A stretch of 64,000 nucleotides of DNA from Kitasatospora mediocidica KCTC 9733 (GCF_000744225.1 NZ_JQLN01000006.1:1-64000), one strand, 5' to 3'. Shown: positions 26,888-35,849, counted from the stretch's first letter. Notes: generated by a model not told the origin, from the sequence alone. Numbers and translations are program-made.

Positions 26888-27481
26888 ATGCAGCACATGG
26901 ATGACGCGTTCACACTCCTTCGCCAGGCCGCCGATCTGCTGCCGGAGGAGGCAGCGGCAGAGAACGGGCAGACAGTCGGGGATGTGCGCGAGGACATCGG
27001 GCGTCAGGAGTGGGAGATGGTGCTCGGCGTTCTCATCGAGATCGGGGATGTCCACCCCGTGTCCGTGGACTTCTGGGACCTCCTTGCCGAGGCTGCTCGG
27101 CAGATGATGCTCGACCGCAGCCGTCGTTGGTGCGAGTGGCGGGGCTGGGAGGTCAGGAACGGCACCCTCCGGGCGACCCTGAGCCTGGTGGGTGCGGAGG
27201 AGGGCCGACGCCGGACTGCCTTCGCCGCAGACGGACGGCTCCGGCCGATGTGGGACATCGGCAACCGTAACGCCGGCGGGGAGCGAGAGCTGAACATCGC
27301 CAGGTTGTGGGTGGAGTATGCGCAAGAGCTGGGCCCGGGAGAGAGCGCCGACGTTCGGCTGGCTCCCCTGAGCCCCGAGCAGTGGAGGCACTTGAAGTGC
27401 GGCGACGTGATCACCATGCACGAAGCCCGACCTGTTGCTGGAACGGCCACCGTGATCGAGGTCCTGCCGCCGCGCGCCTGA
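26888..27481 (+). CDS. EF-Tu domain III-like protein with helical N-terminus
   Basis: This 197-residue protein has a helical N-terminal half (LLRQAADLLPEEAAAENG onward) and a C-terminal beta-barrel-like half. The latter contains LRATLSLVGAEEGRRRTAF, RPMWDIGN, ADVRLAPLSPEQWRHLKCGD and GTATVIEVLPP. That order resembles EF-Tu domain III (FxPMFDIG / GxxxxxxEGGRTVGxGxVxxI) in small actinobacterial proteins lacking the GTPase domain. It may bind tRNA or mimic EF-Tu. The start is ATG 26888 or 26897. Assignment by pattern only. Confidence 0.5.
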   Translation: MQHMDDAFTLLRQAADLLPEEAAAENGQTVGDVREDIGRQEWEMVLGVLIEIGDVHPVSVDFWDLLAEAARQMMLDRSRRWCEWRGWEVRNGTLRATLSLVGAEEGRRRTAFAADGRLRPMWDIGNRNAGGERELNIARLWVEYAQELGPGESADVRLAPLSPEQWRHLKCGDVITMHEARPVAGTATVIEVLPPRA

Positions 27482-27553
27482 GCCATCATGTCGCCCCAGA
27501 TTCCCCGTCAGCGGCGGATAGTTGTCCGCCGCCAGGCTCAGGGCCAACCGAAA

Positions 27554-27898
27554 TCAGTCGGCCTCAAGGGTGTCTGCCCGCCTCGCCAGGCCCGCTGCGA
27601 TGTCATCCCAGTCCGGTCCGTGCAACCACAAGTTCTCGGCAGCCTCGCGCATCAGCGCTGGCTCATCAGGTCGCTCCAGGAGCACCAACCGGTAGGAGAG
27701 ATTGCGCACCCAGACCGGGAGACGGCCATCGACCACGTGCGGGCTGAGCTCGCGGAGCATGGCGAGGATCGAATCCGCGTCAGCGAATGTCAGTTCCTCG
27801 ACGAAGTAGTGCTCCCGGTGGTCGAGGCCGCACTCAGGCGTCGGTCGGTACTCGTCTCCGTAGAGACACCGGGCGTGCTCCGTCAGGGTGCTGTGCAT
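27554..27898 (-). CDS. Hypothetical soluble protein
   Basis: This 114-residue acidic protein has protein-like composition (VEELTFADADSILAMLREL and LWLHGPDWDDIAAGLARRA). I do not recognise the family. ATG start at 27898, no signal peptide or membrane helix. It is convergent with the EF-Tu-like gene, 72 nt between ends. Such small proteins next to decayed genes can be immunity-type orphans, but nothing proves that here. Confidence 0.5.
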   Translation of the reverse strand: MHSTLTEHARCLYGDEYRPTPECGLDHREHYFVEELTFADADSILAMLRELSPHVVDGRLPVWVRNLSYRLVLLERPDEPALMREAAENLWLHGPDWDDIAAGLARRADTLEAD

Positions 27899-27937
27899 GT
27901 CGTGGAGCCTATGACGCCTTGACCTGTCGGAACGATC

Positions 27938-28199
27938 CTATTCGTCGCCGAGGGCGAGAAGGATCACGAAGAACTCGGCAGCGGTTCCGGCAACGACGAC
28001 GTCGATGCCGTGCCGGGTGACGGGCGTCCACGCGCGGGCGTTGCCTATGCCTTCAGCGTTCGCCCGGCTTCGCGGCCTGCTCACCGCACCAGCGGACCTC
28101 TGTCCCGCCGAACGGCGTCCGGACCTGGGCCAGCCAGGGGCTCCAAGGAAACCTTGCGGCCTTCACCAGTTCGACCAGCATCGTTCGATCATGCAGCAT
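27938..28199 (-). pseudogene. Short gene with probable frameshift
   Basis: The minus strand first reads MLVELVKAARFPWSPWLAQV, then TPFGGTEVRWCGEQAAKPG, to a stop at 28053-28055. In another frame it continues GNARAWTPVTRHGIDVVVAG and TAAEFFVILLALGDE to the stop at 27938. Both halves look like coding sequence, and a one-base change near 28053 would join them into an 86-residue protein. The family is not recognised. Confidence 0.4.
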
Positions 28200-28515
28200 C
28201 CGCCTTCCTGCCGGGACCGGTGAGTTTTTCGGCGCTGCCTGACACAGGTTCGCCGGGACGTGTGCGCTGTGTCGAAGGACTCGTTGGAGGCTATGGCGAT
28301 GCTGTTCTTCTCGTCGCGCTCGGTGAGCACTTGGAAGCGCAGTTCGGCCGGTGGGTGGCCGGCCGCATGGACATGACCACAAGAACTGCTGATGAGTCAA
28401 CTCCATGTGGGCTGATGCGTCAATGAATTGAACAGAGAAGCTGGAGTGTCTGAGTTCTTGACGCACTGCTCTGTACAGGAGTTGAATCCACGTCAGTCGA
28501 TTCAGGGAGCTGCTC
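28200..28515. other. Intergenic region upstream of the glucanase operon
   Basis: No gene is evident. TTGACG at 28459 followed about 18 bp later by TTGAAT could be a promoter for the GH16 gene, and a related TGATGCGTCAATGAATTGA stretch lies just before it. The local GC content is lower than that of the flanking genes. Confidence 0.3.
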
Positions 28516-29877
28516 ATGCCTTCCGAGACCACCACCCACCACCGCGCCGCGTTCCGCCGCCGCTTGGGCCGCTGGGAGCGCACGCTTCGGCGTTGGATCG
28601 CCGGCTCGTCCGTCGTCGGGTTGCTGGCCGCGCTCGCCTTTGTCACCGCCCCCGTGCCGGCCGGGGCGGTGGTGGCGCCGCAGGTGCCGCCGGCGCCGTC
28701 CGGGTGGACGACGGTGTTCGGCGACGACTTCTCCGGGTCTGCGGGAAGCGCGCCGTCAGGTGCCAACTGGACGTATGACACCGGTCCCGGTTCCAACTTC
28801 GGCACCGGCGAGATCGAGACGATGACCAGTTCGACCAGCAACGTCCACCTCGACGGCAACGGGCATCTCGACGTCACCGCACTGAACAGCGGCGGCAGTT
28901 GGACCTCGGGCCGGATCCACACGCCGGGCGCCGTGGTCGGCGCGCCGGCCGGCGGGAAGTTGCAGGTCACCGCCTCCATCCAGCAGCCCGGGCCGGCGGG
29001 CGGAGCCGGCTACTGGCCCGCGTTCTGGATGCTGGGACCCGGCCAGTGGCCCGAGAACGGCGAGATCGACATCATGGAGGACGTCAATGCGCTCTCCGAG
29101 GTCGCCGGCACCATCCACTGCGGTACGTACCCGGGCGGCGTCTGCAACGAGGGCAACGGGATCGGCAGCGGGTTGCGTGCCTGCCCCGGCTGCCAGAGCG
29201 GCTTCCACACCTATTCGATGATCCTCGACCGCACCAACACCTCGGCGGAGACGGTCACCTGGTATCTCGACGGCTCCGCCTACTTCAGCGTGAGTGAGGC
29301 GCAGGTAGGTGCCGCCACCTGGCAGCAGGCCTTCGACCACAACCTGTCCATCATCTTCGACCTGGCCATCGGCGGCGGGTTCCCCAACGGCGCCTGCGGG
29401 TGCACCACGCCGACCGGGGGCACCAGTTCGGGCGGAACGATGAGCGTGGACTACGTCGCGGCCTACACGACCACCGGGTCGACCGGCGGGTCGGGCGGTC
29501 CGGTCGTCGGCTACGGCGGGCTCTGCCTGGACGACCGCAGCGCGAGCACCGCCGACTACAACCCCGTCCAGGTCTACACCTGCAACGGGTCCGCCGCCCA
29601 GCAGTGGACCGTCGTCCAGGCGGGCAGCACCCTGCACGCGCTGGGCAAGTGCCTGGACGTCAACGGCGGTGGCACGGCCAACGGCACCACGGTCGACCTG
29701 TACACCTGCAACAACACCGGGTCCCAGGTCTGGATACCGCAGTCCAACGGGTCGCTCTACAACCCGCAGTCCAACAGGTGCCTCGACGACACCAACTGGT
29801 CCACCACCCCCGGCACCCAGGCTCAGATCTGGGACTGCTCCGGAACGGCGAACCAGCAATGGAAGCTGCCAAGTTGA
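28516..29877 (+). CDS. Secreted GH16 beta-glucanase with ricin-type CBM
   Basis: This 453-residue exported enzyme has a long arginine-rich signal peptide (RRRLGRWERTLRRW, then a hydrophobic core, cleaved near GAVVAPQ at about 52). A GH16 domain follows (about 60-318) with the catalytic motif ENGEIDIMED (Glu183, Asp185, Glu188), then a Gly/Ser linker and a ricin B/CBM13-type domain (about 335-453; QQWTVVQ, KCLDVNGGGTANG and a final QQWKLPS). The family includes laminarinases cleaving beta-1,3- or 1,3-1,4-glucans, e.g. of fungal walls. ATG at 28516 after AGGGAG. It is followed 23 nt later by a GH64 gene, so the two form an operon. Confidence 0.93.
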   Translation: MPSETTTHHRAAFRRRLGRWERTLRRWIAGSSVVGLLAALAFVTAPVPAGAVVAPQVPPAPSGWTTVFGDDFSGSAGSAPSGANWTYDTGPGSNFGTGEIETMTSSTSNVHLDGNGHLDVTALNSGGSWTSGRIHTPGAVVGAPAGGKLQVTASIQQPGPAGGAGYWPAFWMLGPGQWPENGEIDIMEDVNALSEVAGTIHCGTYPGGVCNEGNGIGSGLRACPGCQSGFHTYSMILDRTNTSAETVTWYLDGSAYFSVSEAQVGAATWQQAFDHNLSIIFDLAIGGGFPNGACGCTTPTGGTSSGGTMSVDYVAAYTTTGSTGGSGGPVVGYGGLCLDDRSASTADYNPVQVYTCNGSAAQQWTVVQAGSTLHALGKCLDVNGGGTANGTTVDLYTCNNTGSQVWIPQSNGSLYNPQSNRCLDDTNWSTTPGTQAQIWDCSGTANQQWKLPS

Positions 29878-29900
29878 CGCCTCGTCCCAGGAGGAACGCT

Positions 29901-31139
29901 GTGATCTCCCGCCGGTCCTTCATCGCCGCGAGCGCCCTGACCGCCGCAGCCGCCACCGCCGCTGCCGCAGCCACCGCCGTCGCCGGCACCACCGCCGTCG
30001 CCGGCACGGGCGGCGCGTCGGCCGCCTCCCCGTCCCTGCCGCTCGTCCTGCGCAATACCTCCGGCAGTGATGTCGTCTACGCCTACATCACCGGTTCCGA
30101 CGCCACCGGACGGCCCGGATTCGTGGGCGCTGACGGGCGGTTGAACCTTCTGCCCGATCCGTCCGGCGTCCTCACGCCCACCCCCGACTACGCGATCCCG
30201 CTCGGCCCCTCGGGCGGGTCGGCCACCACGGTCACGCTGCTCGACCACGTCATCGGCGGTCGGGTCTGGTTCTCGATCGGCGACCGGCTCCGGTTCTTCG
30301 TCAACCCGGGCAACCCGCCGGGACTGGTGCAACCCGCGCTCACCCCCTCCGACCCCAACTGGGCGACGAGCTGGACGTTCTGCGAGTTCACCTTCAACAG
30401 CAGCAACCTGTATGCCAACATCAGCTACGTCGACATGGTCGCCACGCCCATCTCCATGCAGAGCACCGGCAGTTCGGGCCTCCAGTCGGTCAGCCCGCTG
30501 CCCGCCGGGGCGCTCGGCTCGATCGCCTCCGGTCTGCGCTCGCAGCACCTCGCCGACGGCGCGCCCTGGGACCGACTCGTCAGCGTCGACGCCGGCGGCT
30601 CCGTCATCCGGATCCTGTCGCCGACCCACACGCCCGCCGACTTCGGCTCCTACTGGAACGCCTACCTGAACCGGGTCTGGGACCGCTACCGGACCCAGGG
30701 CCTGACCGTCGACACCCAGAGCGGCTTCGGATCCTTCACCGGGACGGTGAGCGGTGGCGTCCTCACCTTCGCCGGCCTGAACACCAACGGCGTCCCCTTC
30801 ACCCAGCCGAGCGCGGCGGACATCTTCGGCTGTGCGAGCGGGCCGCTCTACAACTCGGGCCCGGACGCGCGCGGCGCGGTCGCCGCCCGGCTGGCCGCCG
30901 CCCTCAACCGCAGCACGCTCCTGCTCGCCGCGGGGGAGTCCCAGCCGAGCGGGGTCGCTCCCGCGCAGTACTACCAGGACGGCACGACCAACCACTACGC
31001 CCGGCTGGTCCACGAGTTCGCCACGGTCGGCTACGCGTTCCCGTACGACGACGTGGGCCCCTCCGGCGCGCCCTCGGTGGACGGCCATCTCCAGGACGCC
31101 AACCCGGCCTCCTGGACGGTGACGCTCGGCGGGGGCTGA
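29901..31139 (+). CDS. Secreted GH64 beta-1,3-glucanase
   Basis: This 412-residue protein has a twin-arginine signal (SRRSFIAASALTAAAATAA, cut near about 45) and a GH64-type domain: LPLVLRNTSGSDVVYAYITG at the start, FTFNSSNLYANISYVDMVATP with the family Asp, and NHYARLVHEF near the end. GH64 enzymes release laminaripentaose from long beta-1,3-glucans. GTG start at 29901 after AGGAGGA. Together with the GH16 enzyme upstream it suggests attack on fungal or algal beta-glucan. It lacks a carbohydrate-binding module, unlike its partner. Confidence 0.93.
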   Translation: MISRRSFIAASALTAAAATAAAAATAVAGTTAVAGTGGASAASPSLPLVLRNTSGSDVVYAYITGSDATGRPGFVGADGRLNLLPDPSGVLTPTPDYAIPLGPSGGSATTVTLLDHVIGGRVWFSIGDRLRFFVNPGNPPGLVQPALTPSDPNWATSWTFCEFTFNSSNLYANISYVDMVATPISMQSTGSSGLQSVSPLPAGALGSIASGLRSQHLADGAPWDRLVSVDAGGSVIRILSPTHTPADFGSYWNAYLNRVWDRYRTQGLTVDTQSGFGSFTGTVSGGVLTFAGLNTNGVPFTQPSAADIFGCASGPLYNSGPDARGAVAARLAAALNRSTLLLAAGESQPSGVAPAQYYQDGTTNHYARLVHEFATVGYAFPYDDVGPSGAPSVDGHLQDANPASWTVTLGGG

Positions 31140-31160
31140 GCGCACGGTGCGGCAGGCCGG

Positions 31161-31198
31161 GCCGGGCGCCCGCTGATCCGGATCAGCGGGCGCCCGGC
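31161..31198. terminator. Strong bidirectional terminator hairpin
   Basis: A perfect 38-bp palindrome with 17-bp arms (GCCGGGCGCCCGCTGAT and its complement) around CCGG. It lies between the GH64 gene and the convergent secreted-protein gene, 21 and 16 nt from their stops. Confidence 0.85.
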
Positions 31199-31214
31199 GG
31201 TCGGTCCGGTCCGG

Positions 31215-31919
31215 TCAGTCCAGCGAGTAGCCGAGGACGCCCTCGGCGATCTGGCCCTCGCAGTTGATGTCGTTGGAGTCGAAGTGCTCCGCCCCGGCCC
31301 GGCAGCGCCGCACCACCCGGCTGGCGAGGCCGGCCGGCGGAGCGGTGCTGATGTAGCCGAGCTGGCCGAGGTACTGCTGGCCCTCGCAGTTGGACGCCAG
31401 GGAGGTGAAGGTGTCCACCGACCCCAGGACCTTGCAACTGTAGAGCGCGGCGGTGCCGGGCTGCGGGCTGCTGTAGAGCCAGCCGAGGCTGCTCTCCAGG
31501 TAGTACCCGGCCGGCATCGGCCCGACGGTGCTCATGTGCTCCGGGCCGTTGTAGCGGTTGAGGTTGACGGTGCCCGGTGCGGGCTGGGTGGCGCACTGGA
31601 CCTGGGCGGTGCCCTCCCAGCTGGTTCCCGGCAGCAGGTGCGGGTTGGCTATGCCGGCGCGGTCGGTACCTCGTACGGCCAGGTTCCGGTCCACGGAGGC
31701 CTGGGCTATGCCCAGGGGCAGGCACTGGCTGCTGCTGAAGCCGGCGGCCGCGGCTTCCGCGTAGGCCTGGTTGTAGGCGGCCTGCTTGGCCCCGGCGGCG
31801 CTCGACGAGATCGCGTCGCCGTAGTAGTTGGACTGGGCCGGTGTTGCCGAAGCGGGGATCGTGAAGGCCAGCACCATGGTGGTGGCGGCCGCGGCGGTGC
31901 CGAGCACTCGGGAGAGCAT
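31215..31919 (-). CDS. Secreted protein with repeated CEGQ...LGY motifs
   Basis: This 234-residue protein has a signal peptide (cut near ASA at about 25), an N-terminal helical/Cys region and three divergent repeats: NRYNGPEHMSTVGPMPAGYY with LGWLYSS; LGSVDTFTSLASNCEGQQYL with LGYIS; and AEHFDSNDINCEGQIAEGVL with LGYSLD. The xHFxSxDxxCEGQxxxGxLGY pattern resembles beta-trefoil-like repeats in secreted bacterial and fungal proteins (DUF5648-like). The function is unknown. Start ATG 31919; GTG 31925 is an alternative. Confidence 0.65.
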   Translation of the reverse strand: MLSRVLGTAAAATTMVLAFTIPASATPAQSNYYGDAISSSAAGAKQAAYNQAYAEAAAAGFSSSQCLPLGIAQASVDRNLAVRGTDRAGIANPHLLPGTSWEGTAQVQCATQPAPGTVNLNRYNGPEHMSTVGPMPAGYYLESSLGWLYSSPQPGTAALYSCKVLGSVDTFTSLASNCEGQQYLGQLGYISTAPPAGLASRVVRRCRAGAEHFDSNDINCEGQIAEGVLGYSLD

Positions 31920-32088
31920 CCTCACGGTCGGTCGGTCCTTTCGTCGTTGAAGGGGAACCGGTGGAACCGAACGGGCTCTATTGAGGCACTGATGGCGCGT
32001 CATGTCATGAGCTGATGTGGATGCGGCTCACGTTTTGTCTGGATTTCGATCCACGCTGGCTAATGAGTGCGACTCCTTGACGGTTGGA

Positions 32089-32304
32089 TCAACCGTCGGA
32101 TCGATCGTCGGATCGATCGGCGGCGCGGTGCCACCACGACGGGCAGAGCGGTCCCAGGAAGCGGCGCATGCCGGTGGCCGTCCGGTGCCGGGGCGAGGTG
32201 GACCCGGCGGGGCGGCCCAGCAGTCGTGCGAGTCGGGGGTCCTCGGTGCTGAGCTGCTGCTCGATCTGCGCGAGCACCCGTTGGTCGTGCGTGGAAAGGC
32301 CCAT
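32089..32304 (-). CDS. DUF3040 N-terminal fragment
   Basis: The 71-residue frame begins MGLSTHDQRVLAQIEQQLST, then EDPRLARLLG, the signature of actinobacterial DUF3040 membrane proteins. The two transmembrane helices that should follow are absent. Instead there is a short basic tail ending in an RSDDRSDG repeat (encoded by the GATCGATCGTCGGATC stretch at 32094-32120). It has a good GGAGGTG ribosome site. It is probably a 3'-truncated gene but may still be translated. Confidence 0.55.
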   Translation of the reverse strand: MGLSTHDQRVLAQIEQQLSTEDPRLARLLGRPAGSTSPRHRTATGMRRFLGPLCPSWWHRAADRSDDRSDG

Positions 32305-32579
32305 GGGACACCTCCGGTGTTCGTTCGCCGTGCCGTTCTCCCGTGCCGTTGCTCCCGTGCGTCCCGGCCTGACTGCTCGGACCAGGGCGGTCACGGCGGC
32401 CCGGGTCCGGGAGGTCGAGAGGCTGCGTGGGCGAGCTGCCGTGCGGCGCCGCGGGTTCCGGACTCGGCGGCCTCTGTCGCCCATTGTCCGCCTGGTCGGC
32501 CGTGATCGGGTGCACGGTCCACGCAACGGTCCCGTGGCGGGGAGCGGCGGACGGCGGGAGGGTGGGAGATGGCCGGGGT

Positions 32580-32609
32580 GGGAGACGGCGGGAGACGGCG
32601 GGAGACGGC
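32580..32609. repeat. 10-bp tandem repeat, three copies
   Basis: Three perfect GGGAGACGGC units, with degenerate GGGAGATGGC-like copies just before. They lie in the 370-nt leader between the DUF3040 fragment and the universal stress gene. No gene is apparent in 32305-32677. Confidence 0.8.
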
Positions 32610-32677
32610 GGAAGGATGCGAGGAGGCCCGGCCGCCCGTCGATGTCTCGGGAGCTTCGGGAGCAGAAGGAGTGTGCC

Positions 32678-33559
32678 ATGGATCATCCCGTGATAGCCGG
32701 GGTCGAGGATCCCGCCGACGCCGCCGACGCCGCCGACGCCGTCGACTGGGCCGCGGACGAAGCCGGGCTCAGAGGGGCTCGCCTGCACCTCGTCCACGCG
32801 TGGCTGTGGGAACCGCACCAGGCGCCGGCGTCCCTGGACGCGCAGGCGGCCCGGCGGGCGGGCGAGGAGGCGCTCGACGTGCTCGCGCAGCGCGTCCGGG
32901 ACCGCCACCCGGAGCTGGAGGTGGCCAGCGGCGTCGTGGACGCGAGTCCGCGCGACGCGCTGGTCGCGCTCAGCGCCGCAGGCCAGTTGCTCGTCCTCGG
33001 GCCCCGCGGCTCGGGAGGCTTTCGCGGCCTGCTCGTCGGATCGACCGCCCTGCACGCCACGGCCCACGCCGCCTGCCCGGTCGTCGTCTACCGGGCCGCG
33101 CAACCCGCGCCAGGGGCGGACGGCGGGCCGCGCGGCGGCGTCGTGGTGGGGGTGCACGGCCGCGAACCGTCCGACGGAGTGCTCTCCTTCGCCTTCGAGA
33201 CCGCCCGGCGGCGGCTGCTCCCGCTGCGCGCCGTGCACGCGTGGAGCTTCCCGCTGGTCCTCGGTGCCGGGCACGCGCTCCCACCGGTGTACGAGGAGAG
33301 CCATGTCGCGGGGGAGGAGGACCGGCTGCTCGCGGAGGTCCTCGCCGGGTGGCGCGCCAAGTACCCGGAGGTCCCGGTCACCGAGGACGTCGTCCGCTCC
33401 GGGCCGGCGAGGCGCCTGGTCGACCTGTCCCAGGAGCAGCAGCTCGTGGTGGTCGGCCGCCACGGGGAGCCGCGCGGCGCGTTCGGCAGGCTCGGCTCGG
33501 TCAGCCAGGCGGTCGTCCAGCACGCGCACTGCCCGGTCGCTGTCGTCCCCGCCGACTGA
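32678..33559 (+). CDS. Tandem universal stress protein
   Basis: This 293-residue protein has two UspA domains (about 1-140 and 150-293). Each ends in the ATP-binding-type motif G-x2-G-x9-G(S/T): GPRGSGGFRGLLVGSTA and GRHGEPRGAFGRLGSVSQ. USPs bind ATP or related nucleotides and act in stress or dormancy. The N-terminus contains a GCCGACGCC repeat coding for DAADAADA. ATG at 32678 after AGAAGGAG. It is next to a DUF2252 gene and another USP gene, forming a stress-type neighbourhood. Confidence 0.9.
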   Translation: MDHPVIAGVEDPADAADAADAVDWAADEAGLRGARLHLVHAWLWEPHQAPASLDAQAARRAGEEALDVLAQRVRDRHPELEVASGVVDASPRDALVALSAAGQLLVLGPRGSGGFRGLLVGSTALHATAHAACPVVVYRAAQPAPGADGGPRGGVVVGVHGREPSDGVLSFAFETARRRLLPLRAVHAWSFPLVLGAGHALPPVYEESHVAGEEDRLLAEVLAGWRAKYPEVPVTEDVVRSGPARRLVDLSQEQQLVVVGRHGEPRGAFGRLGSVSQAVVQHAHCPVAVVPAD

Positions 33560-33603
33560 AAAGAACGGCGGGGCCTCCGCTGAAAAGAACGGCGGGGCCT
33601 CCG
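33556..33603. repeat. 24-bp perfect tandem duplication at a gene end
   Basis: 33556-33579 and 33580-33603 are identical and begin CTGAAAAGAACGGCGGGGCC. The first copy contains the stop codon of the universal stress gene. Each copy holds an AAAAGAACGGC stretch. It is likely recent slippage or duplication. Confidence 0.9.
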
Positions 33604-33705
33604 CGCCGGGCTCGGGCAGGCGCGGGAGCGCGCGCCTCGGGGCGGGGAGGAGCAGCATGGGTGAGGGGTGGCACGGCAGAGACGTCCACGGCAGGAGGCT
33701 CGGTG

Positions 33706-35127
33706 ATGACTCGGAACGCGGTAACCGTCACGCGCGGTGTGCCACGGCTCTCCCCGGTGGAGCGCGTGGTGCGCGGAAGGGCGGCCCGGGGACACACGCC
33801 CCGGTCCAGCCACGCCGAACTCGCGCTGCCCCCGCACCGCCTGGACCCGGTGGACGTCATCGAGAAGCAGTCCGCCAGCCGGGTGCCGGAGTTGGTGCCG
33901 ATCCGGTACGGCCGGATGTCGGAGTCGCCGTTCCGGTTCTACCGGGGCGCCGCCGGGATCATGGCCGGCGACCTGGCGACCACCCCGACCTCCGGCCTGC
34001 GAGCCCAACTGTGCGGCGACGCGCACATGTTGAACTTCCGACTGCTGGGTTCGCCGGAGCGCAACCTGCTCTTCGACATCAACGACTTCGACGAGACGCT
34101 GCCCGGTCCGTGGGAGTGGGACGTCAAGCGGCTGGCCACCAGCCTGGTCATCGCGGGGCGCGAGAACGGCTACTCGGACCGCGAGCGCAGCGCCATCGTC
34201 CGCGCCACGGTCCGTTCCTACCGCGAGGCGATGCACCGGTTCGCCGGGATGAACCACCTGGACGTCTGGTACGCCCGGGCCGATGCCGACACGCTGCAGG
34301 CGCTGGCCGCCGGCGACCTCCACAAGCGGGGGCGCAAGCGGTTGGCGAAGACGCTTGCCAAGGCCCGCTCCCGGGACAGCCTGCAGGCGTTCGAGAAGCT
34401 CACCGAGCTGGTCGACGGCGAGCGCCGGATCACCTCCACCCCACCCCTGGTGATACCGATCCGCGAGCTGCTGGCGGACCGCGAGGGCGCTCAGCTGGAA
34501 CAGCAGCTCGGTGGCCTGCTGGAGCGCTACCGGAGCACCCTGCAGTCGGACCGGCAGCACCTGCTCGAGCAGTTCACCGTCGTCGAGATGGCGCGCAAGG
34601 TGGTGGGCGTCGGCAGTGTCGGCACGCGCTGCTGGATCATCCTGCTGCGCGGCCGGGACGCCGGGGACCCGCTCTTCCTCCAGGCCAAGGAGGCCGACGA
34701 GTCGGTGCTCGCACCCTTCGCCGGCGCAGGCGTGCACGCGACCCAGGGGGAGCGGGTGGTGGCCGGCCAGCGTCTGATGCAGGCCGCCAGCGACATCTTC
34801 CTCGGCTGGGAGCGGGTCACCGGGATCGACGGTCGGCAGCGTGACTTCTACGTACGGCAGTTGCGCGACTGGAAGGGCATCGTCGAGCCCGCCCTGATGG
34901 TGCCCGAGGGGATGGGACTGTTCGGCGAACTGTGCGGCTCCACCCTCGCCCGTGCCCACGCGCGCTCCGGGGACCGGATCGCCATCGCCGCCTACCTGGG
35001 CCGCAGCGACGTCTTCGACCGGGCGCTGACGACGTTCGCGGAGAGCTACGCCGACCGGAACGAGCGTGACCACCAGGCCCTGTTGGACGCCGTCAAGTCC
35101 GGGCGGGTGAGCGCCGAGGACGCCTGA
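33706..35127 (+). CDS. DUF2252 protein (kinase-like fold)
   Basis: This 473-residue protein matches DUF2252: PIRYGRMSESPFRFYRGAA, LCGDAHMLNF and FDINDFDETLPGPWEWDVKRL. These blocks resemble the HxDxxxxN / DxxD active-site order of aminoglycoside-phosphotransferase-like kinases; the substrate is unknown. The C-terminal half contains QRDFYVRQLRDWKG and GSTLARAHARSGD. ATG at 33706 after GCAGGAGG, 146 nt behind the USP gene. Family members are common beside stress genes in actinobacteria. Confidence 0.9.
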   Translation: MTRNAVTVTRGVPRLSPVERVVRGRAARGHTPRSSHAELALPPHRLDPVDVIEKQSASRVPELVPIRYGRMSESPFRFYRGAAGIMAGDLATTPTSGLRAQLCGDAHMLNFRLLGSPERNLLFDINDFDETLPGPWEWDVKRLATSLVIAGRENGYSDRERSAIVRATVRSYREAMHRFAGMNHLDVWYARADADTLQALAAGDLHKRGRKRLAKTLAKARSRDSLQAFEKLTELVDGERRITSTPPLVIPIRELLADREGAQLEQQLGGLLERYRSTLQSDRQHLLEQFTVVEMARKVVGVGSVGTRCWIILLRGRDAGDPLFLQAKEADESVLAPFAGAGVHATQGERVVAGQRLMQAASDIFLGWERVTGIDGRQRDFYVRQLRDWKGIVEPALMVPEGMGLFGELCGSTLARAHARSGDRIAIAAYLGRSDVFDRALTTFAESYADRNERDHQALLDAVKSGRVSAEDA

Positions 35128-35142
35128 CGTCAGGCCGCGACG

Positions 35143-35646
35143 TCAGGCCGCGACCAGCGTGCGCCGCTCCTCGCGGTGCGCGGCGGTCCGCGCGGACGGC
35201 TGCCCGGCCGTCGGCGGCACCGCGACGACGGGGCAGGCCGCGTGCGCCAGGCTGTAGCGGCTCACCGAGCCGGGCAGGAACCGCGCCAGGCCGCGTCGAC
35301 CGGCGCCGACCACGAGCAGGTCGTCCGGCCGGTCCGCGACCTGGGCCAGGACGGGGCCGGCCTCGCCGCGGACGACCATCGGCTCGATCCGCACATCGGT
35401 CGACCGGCCGCCGAGCGCCTCCGCCAGCACGGCGTCGAGCCGGTCGCCGGCGCTCTGCGCCCAGAGCTTCGCGAGCGGCGGGCACGGGTGGGCGCGGTAG
35501 GCGGGCTCGCCACCGACGGGCGTCCAGGCCATCACCGGAACGAGCACGGCGCCACGGCGGCCCGCCTCCTCCAGGGCGCTGCGCAGAACCGCCACGCTGC
35601 CCTGCGATCCGCTGACTCCGACGACGACCCGGGTGTCCTCAGCCAT
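35143..35646 (-). CDS. Single-domain universal stress protein
   Basis: This 167-residue UspA-type protein has an N-terminal VVVGVSGSQGSVAVL, the ATP-loop motif VVGAGRRGLARFLPGSVSRY and AACPVVAVPP, with an Arg/His-rich tail. ATG at 35646 after GAAGGAAG. It is convergent with the DUF2252 gene, 15 nt between stops. A palindrome at 35720 lies in its upstream region. Confidence 0.9.
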   Translation of the reverse strand: MAEDTRVVVGVSGSQGSVAVLRSALEEAGRRGAVLVPVMAWTPVGGEPAYRAHPCPPLAKLWAQSAGDRLDAVLAEALGGRSTDVRIEPMVVRGEAGPVLAQVADRPDDLLVVGAGRRGLARFLPGSVSRYSLAHAACPVVAVPPTAGQPSARTAAHREERRTLVAA

Positions 35647-35719
35647 GATGTTCGCTTCCTTCAATCTGGTGTTTCTGCCATTATGCCTGCGATTCGCAGG
35701 CTCAGTGACCAACATGCCC

Positions 35720-35739
35720 ATCTGATCTAGTGATCAGAT
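35720..35739. promoter_or_regulatory. Inverted repeat upstream of USP gene
   Basis: ATCTGATC-TAGT-GATCAGAT, 8-bp perfect arms, lies 74 nt upstream of the USP start and downstream of the TDT transporter. It is AT-rich compared with its surroundings, so it is more operator-like than terminator-like. The binding protein is unknown. Confidence 0.4.
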
Positions 35740-35849
35740 CCACGCTTTCCCTGAGATCAGTAGATACCAGCCGCTGCCGGAAACGGCCGCCCCTAACGCG
35801 TCGGCTACGCGCCGCGGGCCGTTCTTGACGCGTTCCATACGCGCCGGGC

